From Streptomyces clavifer (GTDB lineage Bacteria; Actinomycetota; Actinomycetes; Streptomycetales; Streptomycetaceae), in contig BMWJ01000001.1 in assembly GCA_014651175.1 (NCBI GenBank), positions 992,001 to 1,056,000 of the forward strand: a stretch of DNA of 64,000 bases, given 5' to 3'. The notes beneath the pieces were generated by a model. It was given only the letters and a program-made list of their open reading frames with translations, did not search any database and was not told the DNA's origin. The translations under genes and the position numbers were made by a program. Shown here one piece after another: positions 10,748 through 19,189 of this stretch. Every line of letters begins with the position of its first letter. Positions within the stretch are counted from its first letter, which is position 1.

Positions 10748-11341
10748 GTGAGCACGACACCACCTGTACTTGCCGCAGAGCTGGCACAGGCGTGGGCCGA
10801 CATTCAGCGGTACCACTCCGAGCTGCCCGATCTTGCCGCGCCAGAGTCCCTGATCGGAGAGTCCTCGTCCGCCTGTGGCGCCGAGCTCTCCTTCGAACGA
10901 CTGCTTCACGAGGCAGTCCACGGCATCGCCGCCGCACGAGGTGTCCGGGACACCTCGCGGGCGGGCCGCTACCACAACCGGCGTTTCCTCGCGATCGCGG
11001 AGGAGCTGGGCCTCGACCATGCCGAGGAGCCCCACCCCAGCAGCGGATTCTCGCTGGTGACGCTGAACGCGGAGGCCAAACGCAGATACCGCCCGACGAC
11101 GGAACGGCTCCAGCGTGCGCTCAAGGCGCACACCGTGGCCACCGCCGCCGACACCAAGCGCTCCTTCCGCGGCCCCGCCGCCCGGCACGGCTCCTCCGGG
11201 GGAGGTGTGCGGGTCAAGGCCGTCTGCGACTGCGGGCGCAACGTCCGGGTCGTGCCCTCGGTCCTCGCCCAGGCGCCGATCGTCTGCGGCGGCTGCGGCA
11301 AGCCCTTCCGTATCCCCGAAGCAGCGGTCGCGGTGGGGTGA
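10748..11341 (+). CDS. SprT-like zinc metalloprotein with C-terminal zinc ribbon
   Basis: 197 residues from GTG. HEAVHGIAAARG near residue 54 is an HExxH zinc-protease motif, and downstream YHNRRFLAIAEELGL matches the HxxxF region of SprT/Spartan-like peptidases. The C-terminus holds a zinc ribbon, CDCGRNVRV to CGGCGKPF. SprT-like proteins in eukaryotes cut DNA-protein crosslinks; bacterial relatives are poorly characterised, so the substrate is unknown. It stands alone upstream of rpsP. No ribosome-binding site is visible, in line with a predicted leaderless mRNA. Confidence 0.7.
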   Translation: MSTTPPVLAAELAQAWADIQRYHSELPDLAAPESLIGESSSACGAELSFERLLHEAVHGIAAARGVRDTSRAGRYHNRRFLAIAEELGLDHAEEPHPSSGFSLVTLNAEAKRRYRPTTERLQRALKAHTVATAADTKRSFRGPAARHGSSGGGVRVKAVCDCGRNVRVVPSVLAQAPIVCGGCGKPFRIPEAAVAVG

Positions 11342-11498
11342 CCCGATGTGGTGTGGCACAATGGCTAGCTGTACTCGACAGTCGCATAGGACCCCTCTCT
11401 CCTCCGGCTGACGCGTCCATCGGGCACTCCGAGTACCGCAACCCCACGTGGCATCTAGTTGTGCCCAACCACGTCAGAGACCAGGAGACACCACTTCC

Positions 11499-11939
11499 GT
11501 GGCAGTCAAGATCAAGCTGAAGCGTCTGGGCAAGATCCGTTCGCCTCACTACCGCATCGTCGTCGCCGACTCCCGTACCCGCCGTGACGGCAGGGCCATC
11601 GAGGAGATCGGCCTGTACCACCCGGTGCGGAACCCCTCGCGCATCGAGGTCAACGCAGAGCGCGCGCAGTACTGGCTCTCCGTCGGCGCCCAGCCGACCG
11701 AGGCCGTCCTCGCGATCCTGAAGCTCACCGGTGACTGGCAGGCCCACAAGGGTCTCCCGGCCCCCGCGCCGCTGCTGCAGCCGGAGCCCAAGGCTGACAA
11801 GCGCGCCCTGTTCGAGGCTCTCACCACGGACGGCGACGAGGCCAAGGGTGAGGCCATCACCCAGAAGGCCAAGAAGTCGGACAAGAAGGCGGACGAGGCG
11901 GCCGACGCTGCTGCGTCCACCGAGTCGACCGAGGCCTGA
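11499..11939 (+). CDS. rpsP: 30S ribosomal protein S16
   Basis: 146 residues from the GTG after CAGGAGACACC; an upstream in-frame extension is non-coding. The N-terminus [20 protein letters not shown] is the S16 signature. The core ends near residue 100 and is followed by a Lys/Ala/Glu-rich actinobacterial tail. S16 binds 16S rRNA early in 30S assembly. It is first in the operon rpsP-KH-rimM-trmD, with the KH gene 2 nt downstream. Confidence 0.97.
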   Translation: MAVKIKLKRLGKIRSPHYRIVVADSRTRRDGRAIEEIGLYHPVRNPSRIEVNAERAQYWLSVGAQPTEAVLAILKLTGDWQAHKGLPAPAPLLQPEPKADKRALFEALTTDGDEAKGEAITQKAKKSDKKADEAADAAASTESTEA

Positions 11940-11941
11940 GC

Positions 11942-12181
11942 ATGCTCGAGGAGGCTCTTGAGCACCTCGTGAAGGGCATCGTCGACAACCCCGACGATGT
12001 GCAGGTCGCCTCGCGTGACCTGCGCCGTGGACGCGTGCTCGAGGTCCGGGTTCACCCGGACGACCTCGGTAAGGTGATCGGCCGTAACGGCCGCACCGCG
12101 CGCGCCCTGCGTACCGTCGTGGGTGCCATCGGCGGCCGTGGTATTCGTGTCGACCTCGTCGATGTGGACCAGGTTCGCTGA
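11942..12181 (+). CDS. khpA: KH-domain RNA-binding protein (KhpA type)
   Basis: 79 residues, ATG, 2 nt after rpsP. It is essentially a single KH domain with the GKVIGRNGRTARALRTVVGA motif (GxxG = GRNG). Between rpsP and rimM this is the KhpA/UPF0109 family; in Gram-positive bacteria KhpA pairs with KhpB to bind many RNAs and affects cell division. The symbol is assigned from family and position. Confidence 0.92.
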   Translation: MLEEALEHLVKGIVDNPDDVQVASRDLRRGRVLEVRVHPDDLGKVIGRNGRTARALRTVVGAIGGRGIRVDLVDVDQVR

Positions 12182-12200
12182 AGAGTTGAACACCGGCCGG

Positions 12201-12235
12201 GGCCGGGGAGGGCTTTCGAGCCTTCCCCGGCCTTT
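12201..12235 (+). terminator. UUCG-loop terminator or attenuator between the KH gene and rimM
   Basis: 14-bp stem (12201-12214 with 12219-12232, one G-U pair) capped by a TTCG tetraloop and followed by TTT. It sits inside a conserved operon, so it probably lowers rather than blocks transcription into rimM-trmD. Confidence 0.85.
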
Positions 12236-12267
12236 GTCGTCCCTACACCACCACCGGGAGAAGTAGC

Positions 12268-12897
12268 GTGCAGTTGGTAGTTGCGCGGATCGGTCGCGCC
12301 CATGGCATCAAGGGCGAGGTCACCGTCGAGGTGCGCACCGACGAGCCCGAGCTCCGGCTCGGGCCCGGGGCCGTCCTGGCCACGGAGCCGGCGGAGACGG
12401 GGCCCCTGACGATCGAGACGGGCCGGGTGCACAGCGGCAGGCTGCTGCTGCGGTTCGAGGGCGTACGGGACCGCACGGCGGCCGAGGCACTCCGCAACAC
12501 CCTGCTGATCGCCGACGTGGACCCGGCGGAACTCCCCGAGGACCCCGAGGAGTTCTACGACCACCAGCTGATGGACCTCGACGTGGTCCTCGCCGACGGC
12601 ACCGAGATCGGCCGGATCACCGAGATCACGCACCTGCCGTCCCAGGACCTCTTCATCGTGGAGCGTCCGGACGGCAGCGAGGTGATGATCCCGTTCGTCG
12701 AGGAGATCGTCGGCGAGATCGACCTCGAGGAGCAGCGGGTCGTCATCACGCCGCCCCCCGGCCTGATCGACGAGAGCGAGGCCGTCGTCGCGTCCACCCG
12801 GGACGCGGAGGACGGCGACAGCGACGGAGCGGCAGAGGAGGCCCCGGGAGCCGGGGGCGACGAAGCTGCCGGCGGGACTGCGAAGGGCGGCGCGTGA
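12268..12897 (+). CDS. rimM: 16S rRNA processing protein RimM
   Basis: 209 residues, GTG after a GGGAGAAG site. It starts [21 protein letters not shown], the RimM N-domain signature, and has the PRC-barrel part [16 protein letters not shown] and [15 protein letters not shown]. RimM helps 30S head assembly and binds S19. The last ~40 residues are an acidic Ala/Gly/Glu tail beyond the usual length. The stop overlaps the trmD start. Confidence 0.95.
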   Translation: MQLVVARIGRAHGIKGEVTVEVRTDEPELRLGPGAVLATEPAETGPLTIETGRVHSGRLLLRFEGVRDRTAAEALRNTLLIADVDPAELPEDPEEFYDHQLMDLDVVLADGTEIGRITEITHLPSQDLFIVERPDGSEVMIPFVEEIVGEIDLEEQRVVITPPPGLIDESEAVVASTRDAEDGDSDGAAEEAPGAGGDEAAGGTAKGGA

Positions 12898-13718
12898 TGC
12901 GGCTCGACGTCGTCACGATCTTCCCCGAGTACCTGGAACCGCTGAACGTCTCGCTCGTCGGCAAGGCACGCTCCCGGGGCCGCCTGGACGTACACGTCCA
13001 CGACCTGCGCGACTGGACGCACGACCGGCACAACACGGTGGACGACACCCCGTACGGCGGCGGCCCCGGCATGGTCATGAAGACCGAGCCCTGGGGCGAG
13101 GCCCTGGACGACGCGCTGGCCGAAGGCTACGAGGCCGGGGCGCACTCCCCGGTACTCGTGGTGCCGACCCCCAGCGGGAGGCCGTTCACGCAGGAGCTGG
13201 CCGTCGGGCTCTCGGAGAGGCCGTGGCTGATCTTCGCCCCCGCCCGGTACGAGGGCATCGACCGCCGGGTGACGGAGGAGTACGCCACCCGCATGCCGGT
13301 CGTGGAGGTGTCCATCGGGGACTACGTCCTGGCCGGCGGGGAAGCCGCCGTCCTGGTGATCACGGAGGCGGTGGCCCGCCTGCTGCCCGGAGTGCTCGGC
13401 AACGCCGAATCGCACCGGGACGACTCCTTCGCGCCCGGAGCCATGGCCGACCTGCTCGAAGGCCCCGTGTACACGAAGCCGCCCGAGTGGCGCGGGCGCG
13501 GTATCCCGGACGTCCTGCTCAGCGGCCACCACGGCAGGATCGCCCGCTGGCGCAGGGACGAGGCGTTCCGCAGAACCGCCCTCAACAGGCCCGACCTCAT
13601 TGAGCGTTGCGACGCCGCGGGCTTCGACAAGAAGGACCGCGAGATCCTCTCCATCCTCGGCTGGTCCCCCGAGCCCGGTGGACGATTTTGGCGCAGGCCC
13701 GAGGCCGTGGAAGAATAA
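12897..13718 (+). CDS. trmD: tRNA (guanine-N1-)-methyltransferase TrmD
   Basis: 273 residues from the ATG overlapping the rimM stop (TGATG); a GTG one codon upstream is an alternative. The N-terminus [27 protein letters not shown], and the trefoil-knot SAM site RYEGIDRRV plus SIGDYVLAGGE are all classic TrmD. It makes m1G37 in tRNAs, which prevents frameshifting. The C-terminal segment GRIARWRRDEAFRRTALNRP is complete. Confidence 0.97.
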   Translation: MRLDVVTIFPEYLEPLNVSLVGKARSRGRLDVHVHDLRDWTHDRHNTVDDTPYGGGPGMVMKTEPWGEALDDALAEGYEAGAHSPVLVVPTPSGRPFTQELAVGLSERPWLIFAPARYEGIDRRVTEEYATRMPVVEVSIGDYVLAGGEAAVLVITEAVARLLPGVLGNAESHRDDSFAPGAMADLLEGPVYTKPPEWRGRGIPDVLLSGHHGRIARWRRDEAFRRTALNRPDLIERCDAAGFDKKDREILSILGWSPEPGGRFWRRPEAVEE

Positions 13719-13842
13719 GGCCGCTGTACGTCCGGTGTGCGCCCCTGCCACAGGGGGAAAGACGCCCGCCCGATGTGATCAGCATCCGAACTTCACTCTC
13801 TCCCGTCGATGACCTGTGGCATCGGCGAAGAAAGCAGACAAC

Positions 13843-14193
13843 ATGGCTTCCCTGCTCGATGGCGTCAACGCCGCCTCGCTCCGTACCGACCTCCCGGCGT
13901 TCCGCCCCGGTGACACGGTCAACGTCCACGTGCGCGTGATCGAGGGCAACCGCTCCCGTATCCAGCAGTTCAAGGGCGTCGTCATCCGCCGCCAGGGCTC
14001 GGGCGTCAGCGAGACCTTCACGGTCCGCAAGGTCTCCTTCAGCGTCGGCGTCGAGCGCACCTTCCCGGTGCACAGCCCGATCTTCGAGAAGATCGAGCTC
14101 GTCACCCGCGGTGACGTCCGTCGCGCCAAGCTGTACTTCCTCCGTGAGCTGCGCGGCAAGGCCGCGAAGATCAAGGAGAAGCGCGACCGCTGA
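13843..14193 (+). CDS. rplS: 50S ribosomal protein L19
   Basis: 116 residues, the normal length, starting at the ATG ([20 protein letters not shown]) after [47 protein letters not shown] and the basic C-terminus [15 protein letters not shown] are L19 signatures. L19 lies at the 30S-50S interface. It follows trmD by 124 bp and ends just before the lepB cluster. Confidence 0.97.
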   Translation: MASLLDGVNAASLRTDLPAFRPGDTVNVHVRVIEGNRSRIQQFKGVVIRRQGSGVSETFTVRKVSFSVGVERTFPVHSPIFEKIELVTRGDVRRAKLYFLRELRGKAAKIKEKRDR

Positions 14194-14217
14194 TTCACCT
14201 CCGGCGTCCACAGCGCG

Positions 14218-14234
14218 GCCGGATAGAATCCGGC
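14218..14234 (+). promoter_or_regulatory. Palindrome over a -10 hexamer upstream of the first lepB
   Basis: Perfect 7-bp arms (14218-14224 and 14228-14234) around AGA enclose TAGAAT (14224-14229), a good -10 without an obvious -35. The first lepB ATG is 10 bp downstream of the hexamer. It may be an operator, or just the end hairpin of rplS. Confidence 0.35.
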
Positions 14235-14238
14235 TCCG

Positions 14239-15009
14239 ATGGACACGGAAGCACAGCACATGGAGCGCGACCCCTCCTCCGCCCCCGCAGACGGGGCGGA
14301 GGAGGGGTCGCGCTTCACGCATGTCCCCGATCGTTCCGCCGACTCGATGTCCTGGGGGCGGGCCGTCTTCCTCGGCATGCTCTGCACCGTCGCCCTGCTG
14401 CTGTTCAGCGCATTCGTGCTGCAGCCCTTCCTCATTCCGAGCGGCTCGATGGAACCCACGCTGAAGGTGGGGGACCGCGTGCTCGTCAACAAGCTGGCGT
14501 ACCGTTTCGGCTCCGAACCACAGCGCGGCGACGTGGTGGTCTTCGACGGCACCGGCTCCTTCGTGCAGGAGACGCCCGAGGGGGACGCCGTCACCGCGCT
14601 GCTGCGCGGGGCGGCCGCGTCCCTGGGGCTCGCCGAACCCGCCGAGACCGACTTCGTGAAGCGGGTGGTGGGGGTGGGGGGCGATCGCGTGGTCTGCTGC
14701 GACGAGCGGGGGAGACTCGGGGTGAACGGCCGCTCGGTGGACGAGGAGTACCTGCACCCGGGCGACAAGCCGTCGGAGGTCGCCTTCGACATCGTGGTGC
14801 CCGACGGCACGCTGTGGATGATGGGCGACCACCGGGGCAAGTCGCGCGACTCCCGCGACCACCTGGGGCAGCCGGGGGGCGGCATGGTGCCCGTCGACCG
14901 GGTGATCGGGCGCGTCGACTGGCTCGGCTGGCCACTCGGCAGGCTCGGCTCCCTGGAGGGGACCGGCGCCTTCACCGGCATACGGCCGCCGGGCGCCTCG
15001 CATGGGTAA
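14239..15009 (+). CDS. lepB1: Type I signal peptidase (first of four, SipW-like)
   Basis: 256 residues. After a ~35-residue cytoplasmic segment a membrane span (VFLGMLCTVALLLFSAFVL) leads into the catalytic Ser motif IPSGSMEPTL; the Lys motif is FVKRVVGVGGDRV and the GDHRGKSRDSRD box follows. These are the S26 Ser/Lys dyad motifs. It cleaves signal peptides outside the membrane. The first 25 codons contain a 21-bp perfect hairpin (14265-14313), so a later start such as the ATG at 14347, just before the membrane span, is possible. The stop overlaps the next lepB by 8 nt. Confidence 0.9.
   Translation: MDTEAQHMERDPSSAPADGAEEGSRFTHVPDRSADSMSWGRAVFLGMLCTVALLLFSAFVLQPFLIPSGSMEPTLKVGDRVLVNKLAYRFGSEPQRGDVVVFDGTGSFVQETPEGDAVTALLRGAAASLGLAEPAETDFVKRVVGVGGDRVVCCDERGRLGVNGRSVDEEYLHPGDKPSEVAFDIVVPDGTLWMMGDHRGKSRDSRDHLGQPGGGMVPVDRVIGRVDWLGWPLGRLGSLEGTGAFTGIRPPGASHG
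14265..14313 (+). terminator. 21-bp perfect hairpin inside the predicted 5' coding part of lepB1
   Basis: Arms 14265-14285 and 14293-14313 are fully complementary, loop 7 nt. Such a stem is a typical Streptomyces terminator, with no T-tract, and lies ~70 bp after rplS. It would end or weaken read-through from the ribosomal operon, or mask translation of lepB1. Confidence 0.6.
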
Positions 15010-16060
15010 CCGGGGGCGCAGGCGGGGAGTGCCGGACACGGATGTTCCGCTGCCCACGGGGAGCCGGCCGACCACGGCCCGCTCGCTGCCGACCCGGGCC
15101 GAACGCCGGAAGCTGGCACGCAGGGTGAAGCGCCGCCGGCGCAGGTCCGCGATCAAGGAGATCCCTCTCCTCGTCGTGGTGGCGCTGCTGATCGCGCTGG
15201 TGCTCAAGACCTTCCTCGTCCAGGCCTTCGTGATCCCGTCCGGGTCGATGGAGCAGACCATCCGGATCGGCGACCGGGTGCTGGTGGACAAGCTGACACC
15301 GTGGTTCGGCTCCGAACCGCAGCGCGGGGACGTCGTCGTGTTCAAGGACCCCGGCGGCTGGCTGCAACAGGAGAACGTCGACACCGAGGACCCGCCCGTC
15401 GGCATCAAGCAGGCCAAGGAGCTCCTGACGTTCATCGGGCTCCTGCCCTCCGACGACGAGCAGGATCTGATCAAGCGTGTGGTGGCGGTCGGGGGCGACA
15501 CCGTGAAGTGCTGCGGCTCGGACGGCAAGGTCACCGTCAACGGGGTACCGCTCGAGGAGCCCTACCTGCATCCCGGCAACGAGCCGTCCGCGCTCCAATT
15601 CGAGGTAAAGGTTCCGCAGGGCCGCATCTTCGTGATGGGCGACCACCGGTCCAATTCCGCGGACTCCCGCTTCCACCTCGACGAACCGGGCAAGGGCACC
15701 GTCTCGGAGGACGAGGTCGTGGGACGGGCCGTCGTGATCGCCTGGCCGCTCGGCCACTGGCGGAGGCTGGAGGAACCCGGGGCGTTCGCCTCGGTCCCCG
15801 ACGTGAGCGCCGGGACGGCGGCGGAAGCGGTCCCGTCGAATAGTGTGTCCTCCCAGGATCGCAACGGAATGGTCCTGCTCCCGACCCCTGCGGAACTCCC
15901 GCTCGTTATGGGAGTGGTGGGCCTGCGCCGAATCGTGCGCGGGCGGTGGCACGGAGTGAGGAGTGGATGTGGGGGATTTGGCGGTCGGCGCACGATCCGG
16001 ACACGACGAACCCGAGGACCGGCCTGCGAACGGCGGGATCCCGGCGGAGGCGGAGGGTGA
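15002..16060 (+). CDS. lepB2: Type I signal peptidase (second, SipX-like)
   Basis: 352 residues, ATG inside the end of lepB1. A strongly basic N-terminus (RRVKRRRRR) precedes the membrane span IKEIPLLVVVALLIALVL. The catalytic Ser is in IPSGSMEQTI, Lys in DLIKRVVAVGGDTV, and GDHRSNSADSRFH completes the family boxes. The last ~60 residues are Arg/Gly-rich and run 98 bp into the next lepB in another frame, so the C-terminus is probably unimportant for activity. Four adjacent signal peptidase genes are characteristic of Streptomyces. Confidence 0.92.
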   Translation: MGNRGRRRGVPDTDVPLPTGSRPTTARSLPTRAERRKLARRVKRRRRRSAIKEIPLLVVVALLIALVLKTFLVQAFVIPSGSMEQTIRIGDRVLVDKLTPWFGSEPQRGDVVVFKDPGGWLQQENVDTEDPPVGIKQAKELLTFIGLLPSDDEQDLIKRVVAVGGDTVKCCGSDGKVTVNGVPLEEPYLHPGNEPSALQFEVKVPQGRIFVMGDHRSNSADSRFHLDEPGKGTVSEDEVVGRAVVIAWPLGHWRRLEEPGAFASVPDVSAGTAAEAVPSNSVSSQDRNGMVLLPTPAELPLVMGVVGLRRIVRGRWHGVRSGCGGFGGRRTIRTRRTRGPACERRDPGGGGG

Positions 16061-16853
16061 CGACGACTCCCGGAGCGGCAGCACGGCGCAGAAGAAGCCG
16101 CGCTCCTTCTGGAAGGAGCTGCCGCTCCTCGTAGGCATCGCGCTCATTCTCGCGCTGCTGATCAAGACGTTCCTGGTGCAGGCGTTCTCGATCCCCTCGG
16201 ACTCCATGCAGAACACGCTGCAGCGGGGCGACCGGGTGCTGGTCGACAAGCTGACGCCGTGGTTCGGCTCGGAGCCGGAGCGCGGTGAGGTCGTCGTCTT
16301 CCACGACCCCGGCGGCTGGCTCGAGGACACCGTGACTCCCGAGCCGAACGCGGTGCAGAAGTTCCTGAGCTTCATCGGGCTGATGCCGTCCGCGGAGGAG
16401 AAGGACCTGATCAAGCGTGTGATCGCGGTCGGCGGTGACACGGTCCAGTGCAAGAAGAACGGACCGGTGACGGTCAACGGCAAGGCGCTGGACGACAAGT
16501 CGTTCATCTTCGAGGGCAACAGCGCGTGCGACGACGAGCCGTTCGGGCCGATCAACGTGCCCGAGGGCCGGATCTGGGTGATGGGTGACCACCGCCAGAA
16601 CTCGCTGGACTCCCGCTACCACCAGGAGCTGCCCGGACAGGGCACGGTGTCCACCGACGAGGTGGTCGGACGGGCCATCGTCATCGCCTGGCCGGTCAAC
16701 CGCTGGGCGACCCTGCCGGTCCCGAGCACGTTCGACCAGCCCGGGCTGAACGCCGCGGCCGCCGTAGCGCCGGCAGCACTGGGTGTAGCGGGGGCGCTGC
16801 CCCTCGTGTTCTGGCGCCGCCGGAGGCTGACCAGCGGGCGTACCGCCGGGTAG
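15963..16853 (+). CDS. lepB3: Type I signal peptidase (third, SipY-like)
   Basis: 296 residues from GTG preceded by GAGTGAGGA. The N-terminal ~45 residues are acidic and disordered, then the membrane span FWKELPLLVGIALILALLI. The Ser motif is IPSDSMQNTL, Lys in DLIKRVIAVGGDTVQ, and GDHRQNSLDSRYH is present. A second hydrophobic span near the C-terminus (AVAPAALGVAGALPLVF) followed by RRRR gives a C-terminal anchor. lepB2 and lepB3 share long identical stretches such as RVLVDKLTPWFGSEP, showing recent duplication. Confidence 0.94.
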   Translation: MDVGDLAVGARSGHDEPEDRPANGGIPAEAEGDDDSRSGSTAQKKPRSFWKELPLLVGIALILALLIKTFLVQAFSIPSDSMQNTLQRGDRVLVDKLTPWFGSEPERGEVVVFHDPGGWLEDTVTPEPNAVQKFLSFIGLMPSAEEKDLIKRVIAVGGDTVQCKKNGPVTVNGKALDDKSFIFEGNSACDDEPFGPINVPEGRIWVMGDHRQNSLDSRYHQELPGQGTVSTDEVVGRAIVIAWPVNRWATLPVPSTFDQPGLNAAAAVAPAALGVAGALPLVFWRRRRLTSGRTAG

Positions 16854-16903
16854 GGTGCCGACTCGGATCAGCGATTGTCGATCTCCGACGGGGGAGCGCT
16901 GGG

Positions 16904-17677
16904 ATGAGTGGAACAGGACGTACGGAGCGCGGCCGCGGCCGGCTCGGCACCATGGTGTCGAACCTGGCCGTGGCCGTCGGCTGTGTGCTCTTCCTCGGCG
17001 GTTTCGCCTGGGGAGCGGTGGTGTACAAGCCGTACACCGTGCCCACGGACTCGATGTCCCCCACGGTGAACCCCGGGGAGCGGGTGCTCGCGCAGCGGAT
17101 CGACGGCGCCGACGTACGGCGTGGTGACGTCGTCGTCTTCACGGATCCGGTCTGGGGCGACGTGCCGATGGTGAAGCGGGTCGTCGGAGTGGGCGGCGAC
17201 AAGGTCGCCTGCTGCGAGGACGAGGGCCGGATGACCATCAACGGCGAGCCCGTCGAGGAACCGTATCTGCAGGCGAAGGGCGGGGCCGCGCCCGGCCCGG
17301 ACGACGGCGGGGCCCCGGCCTCCGTCCAGAACTTCACGGCTGTCGTGCCCGAGGGGCAGCTCTTCCTCCTGGGGGACGAGCGCGCGACCTCCCTGGACTC
17401 CCGGGTCCACCTGGAGGACCCGGGGCACGGCTCCGTGTCGCGCAGCGCCGTGGAGGCACGGGTGGACGCCGTGGCATGGCCCATGAGGGGCATGCTCGAC
17501 CGGCCGGCGGCCTTCGCCGCACTGCCCGGTGGAGTGTCGTCCAGCGGGCCGCTGCCGCTTCAGGTCGGGGCCCTGGCGGCCGGTGTGCTCCTCATCCTCG
17601 GAGGAGCCGCCTACGGGCCGCTCGCGGCCCGCTCCGCCCGCCGGAGCCGGCCGGGAGTGTCCCCCGGTGGCCGCTGA
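16904..17677 (+). CDS. lepB4: Type I signal peptidase (fourth, SipZ-like)
   Basis: 257 residues, ATG. The membrane span LAVAVGCVLFLGGFAWGAVV precedes the Ser motif VPTDSMSPTV; the Lys motif is MVKRVVGVGGDKV, and the last box is altered to GDERATSLDSRVH (Glu for the usual His after GD). A C-terminal membrane span (VGALAAGVLLILGGAAY) and Arg-rich end give a second anchor. It is the most divergent of the four. The stop lies inside the start region of the NUDIX gene, so the two are coupled. Confidence 0.93.
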   Translation: MSGTGRTERGRGRLGTMVSNLAVAVGCVLFLGGFAWGAVVYKPYTVPTDSMSPTVNPGERVLAQRIDGADVRRGDVVVFTDPVWGDVPMVKRVVGVGGDKVACCEDEGRMTINGEPVEEPYLQAKGGAAPGPDDGGAPASVQNFTAVVPEGQLFLLGDERATSLDSRVHLEDPGHGSVSRSAVEARVDAVAWPMRGMLDRPAAFAALPGGVSSSGPLPLQVGALAAGVLLILGGAAYGPLAARSARRSRPGVSPGGR

Positions 17678-18155
17678 GGCGCGCAAGGTCGCACGCGTCC
17701 TGCTCCTGGACCCCGACGACCGGATCCTCCTGCTCCACGGATTCGAGCCGGCGGACCCGGCGACGAACTGGTGGTTCACACCGGGCGGCGGCCTGGAGGG
17801 CGACGAGAGCCGGGAGGCCGCGGCCCTGCGTGAGCTTGCCGAGGAGACGGGCCTCACGGACGTCGAGCTCGGCCCCGTGGTGTGGACGCGGACCTGCTCC
17901 TTCCCGTTCGACGGGCGGCGCTGGGACCAGGACGAGTGGTACTTCCTGGCTCGAACGGCACGGACCACCACGCATCAGAGGGGCCTCACGGAACTGGAGC
18001 GGCGCAGTGTTGCCGGTCTGAGGTGGTGGACTTCCGCCGAACTTCTCACGACGCGTGAGACGGTGTACCCGACCAGGCTCGCCGGGCTGCTGCGCACGCT
18101 GCTCGACGAGGGTCCCCCACGCGTTCCGCTGGTTCTCGCCCCCGAAATCGCCTAA
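17667..18155 (+). CDS. NUDIX hydrolase
   Basis: 162 residues from the GTG overlapping the lepB4 stop. The Nudix box is complete: G-x5-E-x7-REL-x-EE-x-GL (GGLEGDESREAAALRELAEE). The N-terminus RVLLLDPDDRILLLHGFEP is the usual first strand. NUDIX enzymes hydrolyse nucleoside diphosphates linked to other groups; the substrate here is unknown. Position after the sip genes is conserved in Streptomyces. Confidence 0.9.
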   Translation: MAAEARKVARVLLLDPDDRILLLHGFEPADPATNWWFTPGGGLEGDESREAAALRELAEETGLTDVELGPVVWTRTCSFPFDGRRWDQDEWYFLARTARTTTHQRGLTELERRSVAGLRWWTSAELLTTRETVYPTRLAGLLRTLLDEGPPRVPLVLAPEIA

Positions 18156-18218
18156 TCGGCGAGGGGTGCGGACGGCTGACGCACAATGGGGGGACGCACG
18201 GCTGAAGGGGAACATGCC

Positions 18219-18527
18219 ATGAGCGCCGAGGACCTCGAGAAGTACGAGACCGAGATGGAGCTGAAGCTCTACCGGGAGTACCGCGATGTCGTCGGTCTGT
18301 TCAAATTCGTGATCGAGACCGAGCGGCGCTTCTACCTCACCAACGACTACGAGATGCAGGTGCACTCGGTCCAGGGCGAGGTCTTTTTCGAGGTGTCCAT
18401 GGCGGACGCGTGGGTGTGGGACATGTACCGGCCCGCCAGGTTCGTCAAACAGGTGCGCGTGCTCACCTTCAAGGACGTGAACATCGAGGAGCTCAACAAG
18501 AGCGATCTCGAACTTCCGGGCAGCTGA
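18219..18527 (+). CDS. Conserved actinobacterial DUF2469 protein
   Basis: 102 residues from the ATG after GAAGGGG. MSAEDLEKYETEMELKLYRE and EVFFEVSMADAWVWDMYRP are the strongly conserved DUF2469 sequence. The family is found next to yraN and signal peptidase genes throughout actinobacteria and has no assigned function. Acidic and soluble. Confidence 0.93.
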   Translation: MSAEDLEKYETEMELKLYREYRDVVGLFKFVIETERRFYLTNDYEMQVHSVQGEVFFEVSMADAWVWDMYRPARFVKQVRVLTFKDVNIEELNKSDLELPGS

Positions 18528-18829
18528 CCGGCGCTCGCGCCGGTCGACACCTCCCGTGTCGGCACCCCCGCGCCGGTCGACGTCCCTCGAGTCCTTCGCC
18601 GCACCGCCTGCGATCCGCGTCGGTCCGGCGTCGTACATGCTTCGTGCCGCGTCGGTCCCGTGTCGCTCGCCGGCCCGCTGTCGTGTGACCGGGGGCGTCG
18701 CTCCGGGCGCCGTCCGGGGGCCGTCTCACTCGTCCGTGTGGCCGGGATATACACAACGACCGGGTTATCCACCAAGATCCAACAGATCGGGCGGGGCACG
18801 TCAGAGTCGGCACCGGAGGTGGTGCCGAT
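18528..18829. other. 302-bp intergenic region between DUF2469 and yraN
   Basis: Nothing with strong support is visible. A single TTATCCAC (around 18764) resembles a DnaA box but stands alone. A GGAGG ribosome-binding site for yraN is at its right end. Confidence 0.4.
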
Positions 18830-19189
18830 ATGAACGCACGGGGGGCACTCGGGCGGTACGGCGAGGATGTGGCGGCGCGGCTGCTGGCCGACGCAGGCAT
18901 GTCCGTGGTGCAGCGCAACTGGCGCTGTCGCACGGGAGAGATCGACATCGTGGCCAGGGACGGCGACGCGGTGGTCGTCTGTGAGGTGAAGACCCGCAGG
19001 GCGGGCTCCTTCGAGCATCCGATGGAGGCTGTGACGCCCGCGAAGGCGGACCGACTGCGCCGGCTCGCCGAGATCTGGCTCGACCGGCACGGCGGGCCGC
19101 CGCCCGGCGGTGTCCGGATCGATCTGGTCGGCGTGATCCTGCCCCGGCGAGGGGCGCCGGTCGCCGAGCACGTGCGGGGCGTGGCCTGA
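18830..19189 (+). CDS. yraN: YraN family (UPF0102) endonuclease-like protein
   Basis: 119 residues, ATG with an upstream GGAGG. The motif [21 protein letters not shown] followed by VCEVKTRR is the PD-(D/E)xK-type nuclease core of UPF0102. Function in bacteria is unknown; it is typically next to comM and dprA, as here. It overlaps the next gene (TGATG). Confidence 0.92.
   Translation: MNARGALGRYGEDVAARLLADAGMSVVQRNWRCRTGEIDIVARDGDAVVVCEVKTRRAGSFEHPMEAVTPAKADRLRRLAEIWLDRHGGPPPGGVRIDLVGVILPRRGAPVAEHVRGVA

Noticed and set aside
18760-18775. DnaA box / replication origin signal
   Set aside because: Only one TTATCCAC-like match, with no cluster and no dnaA/dnaN nearby.
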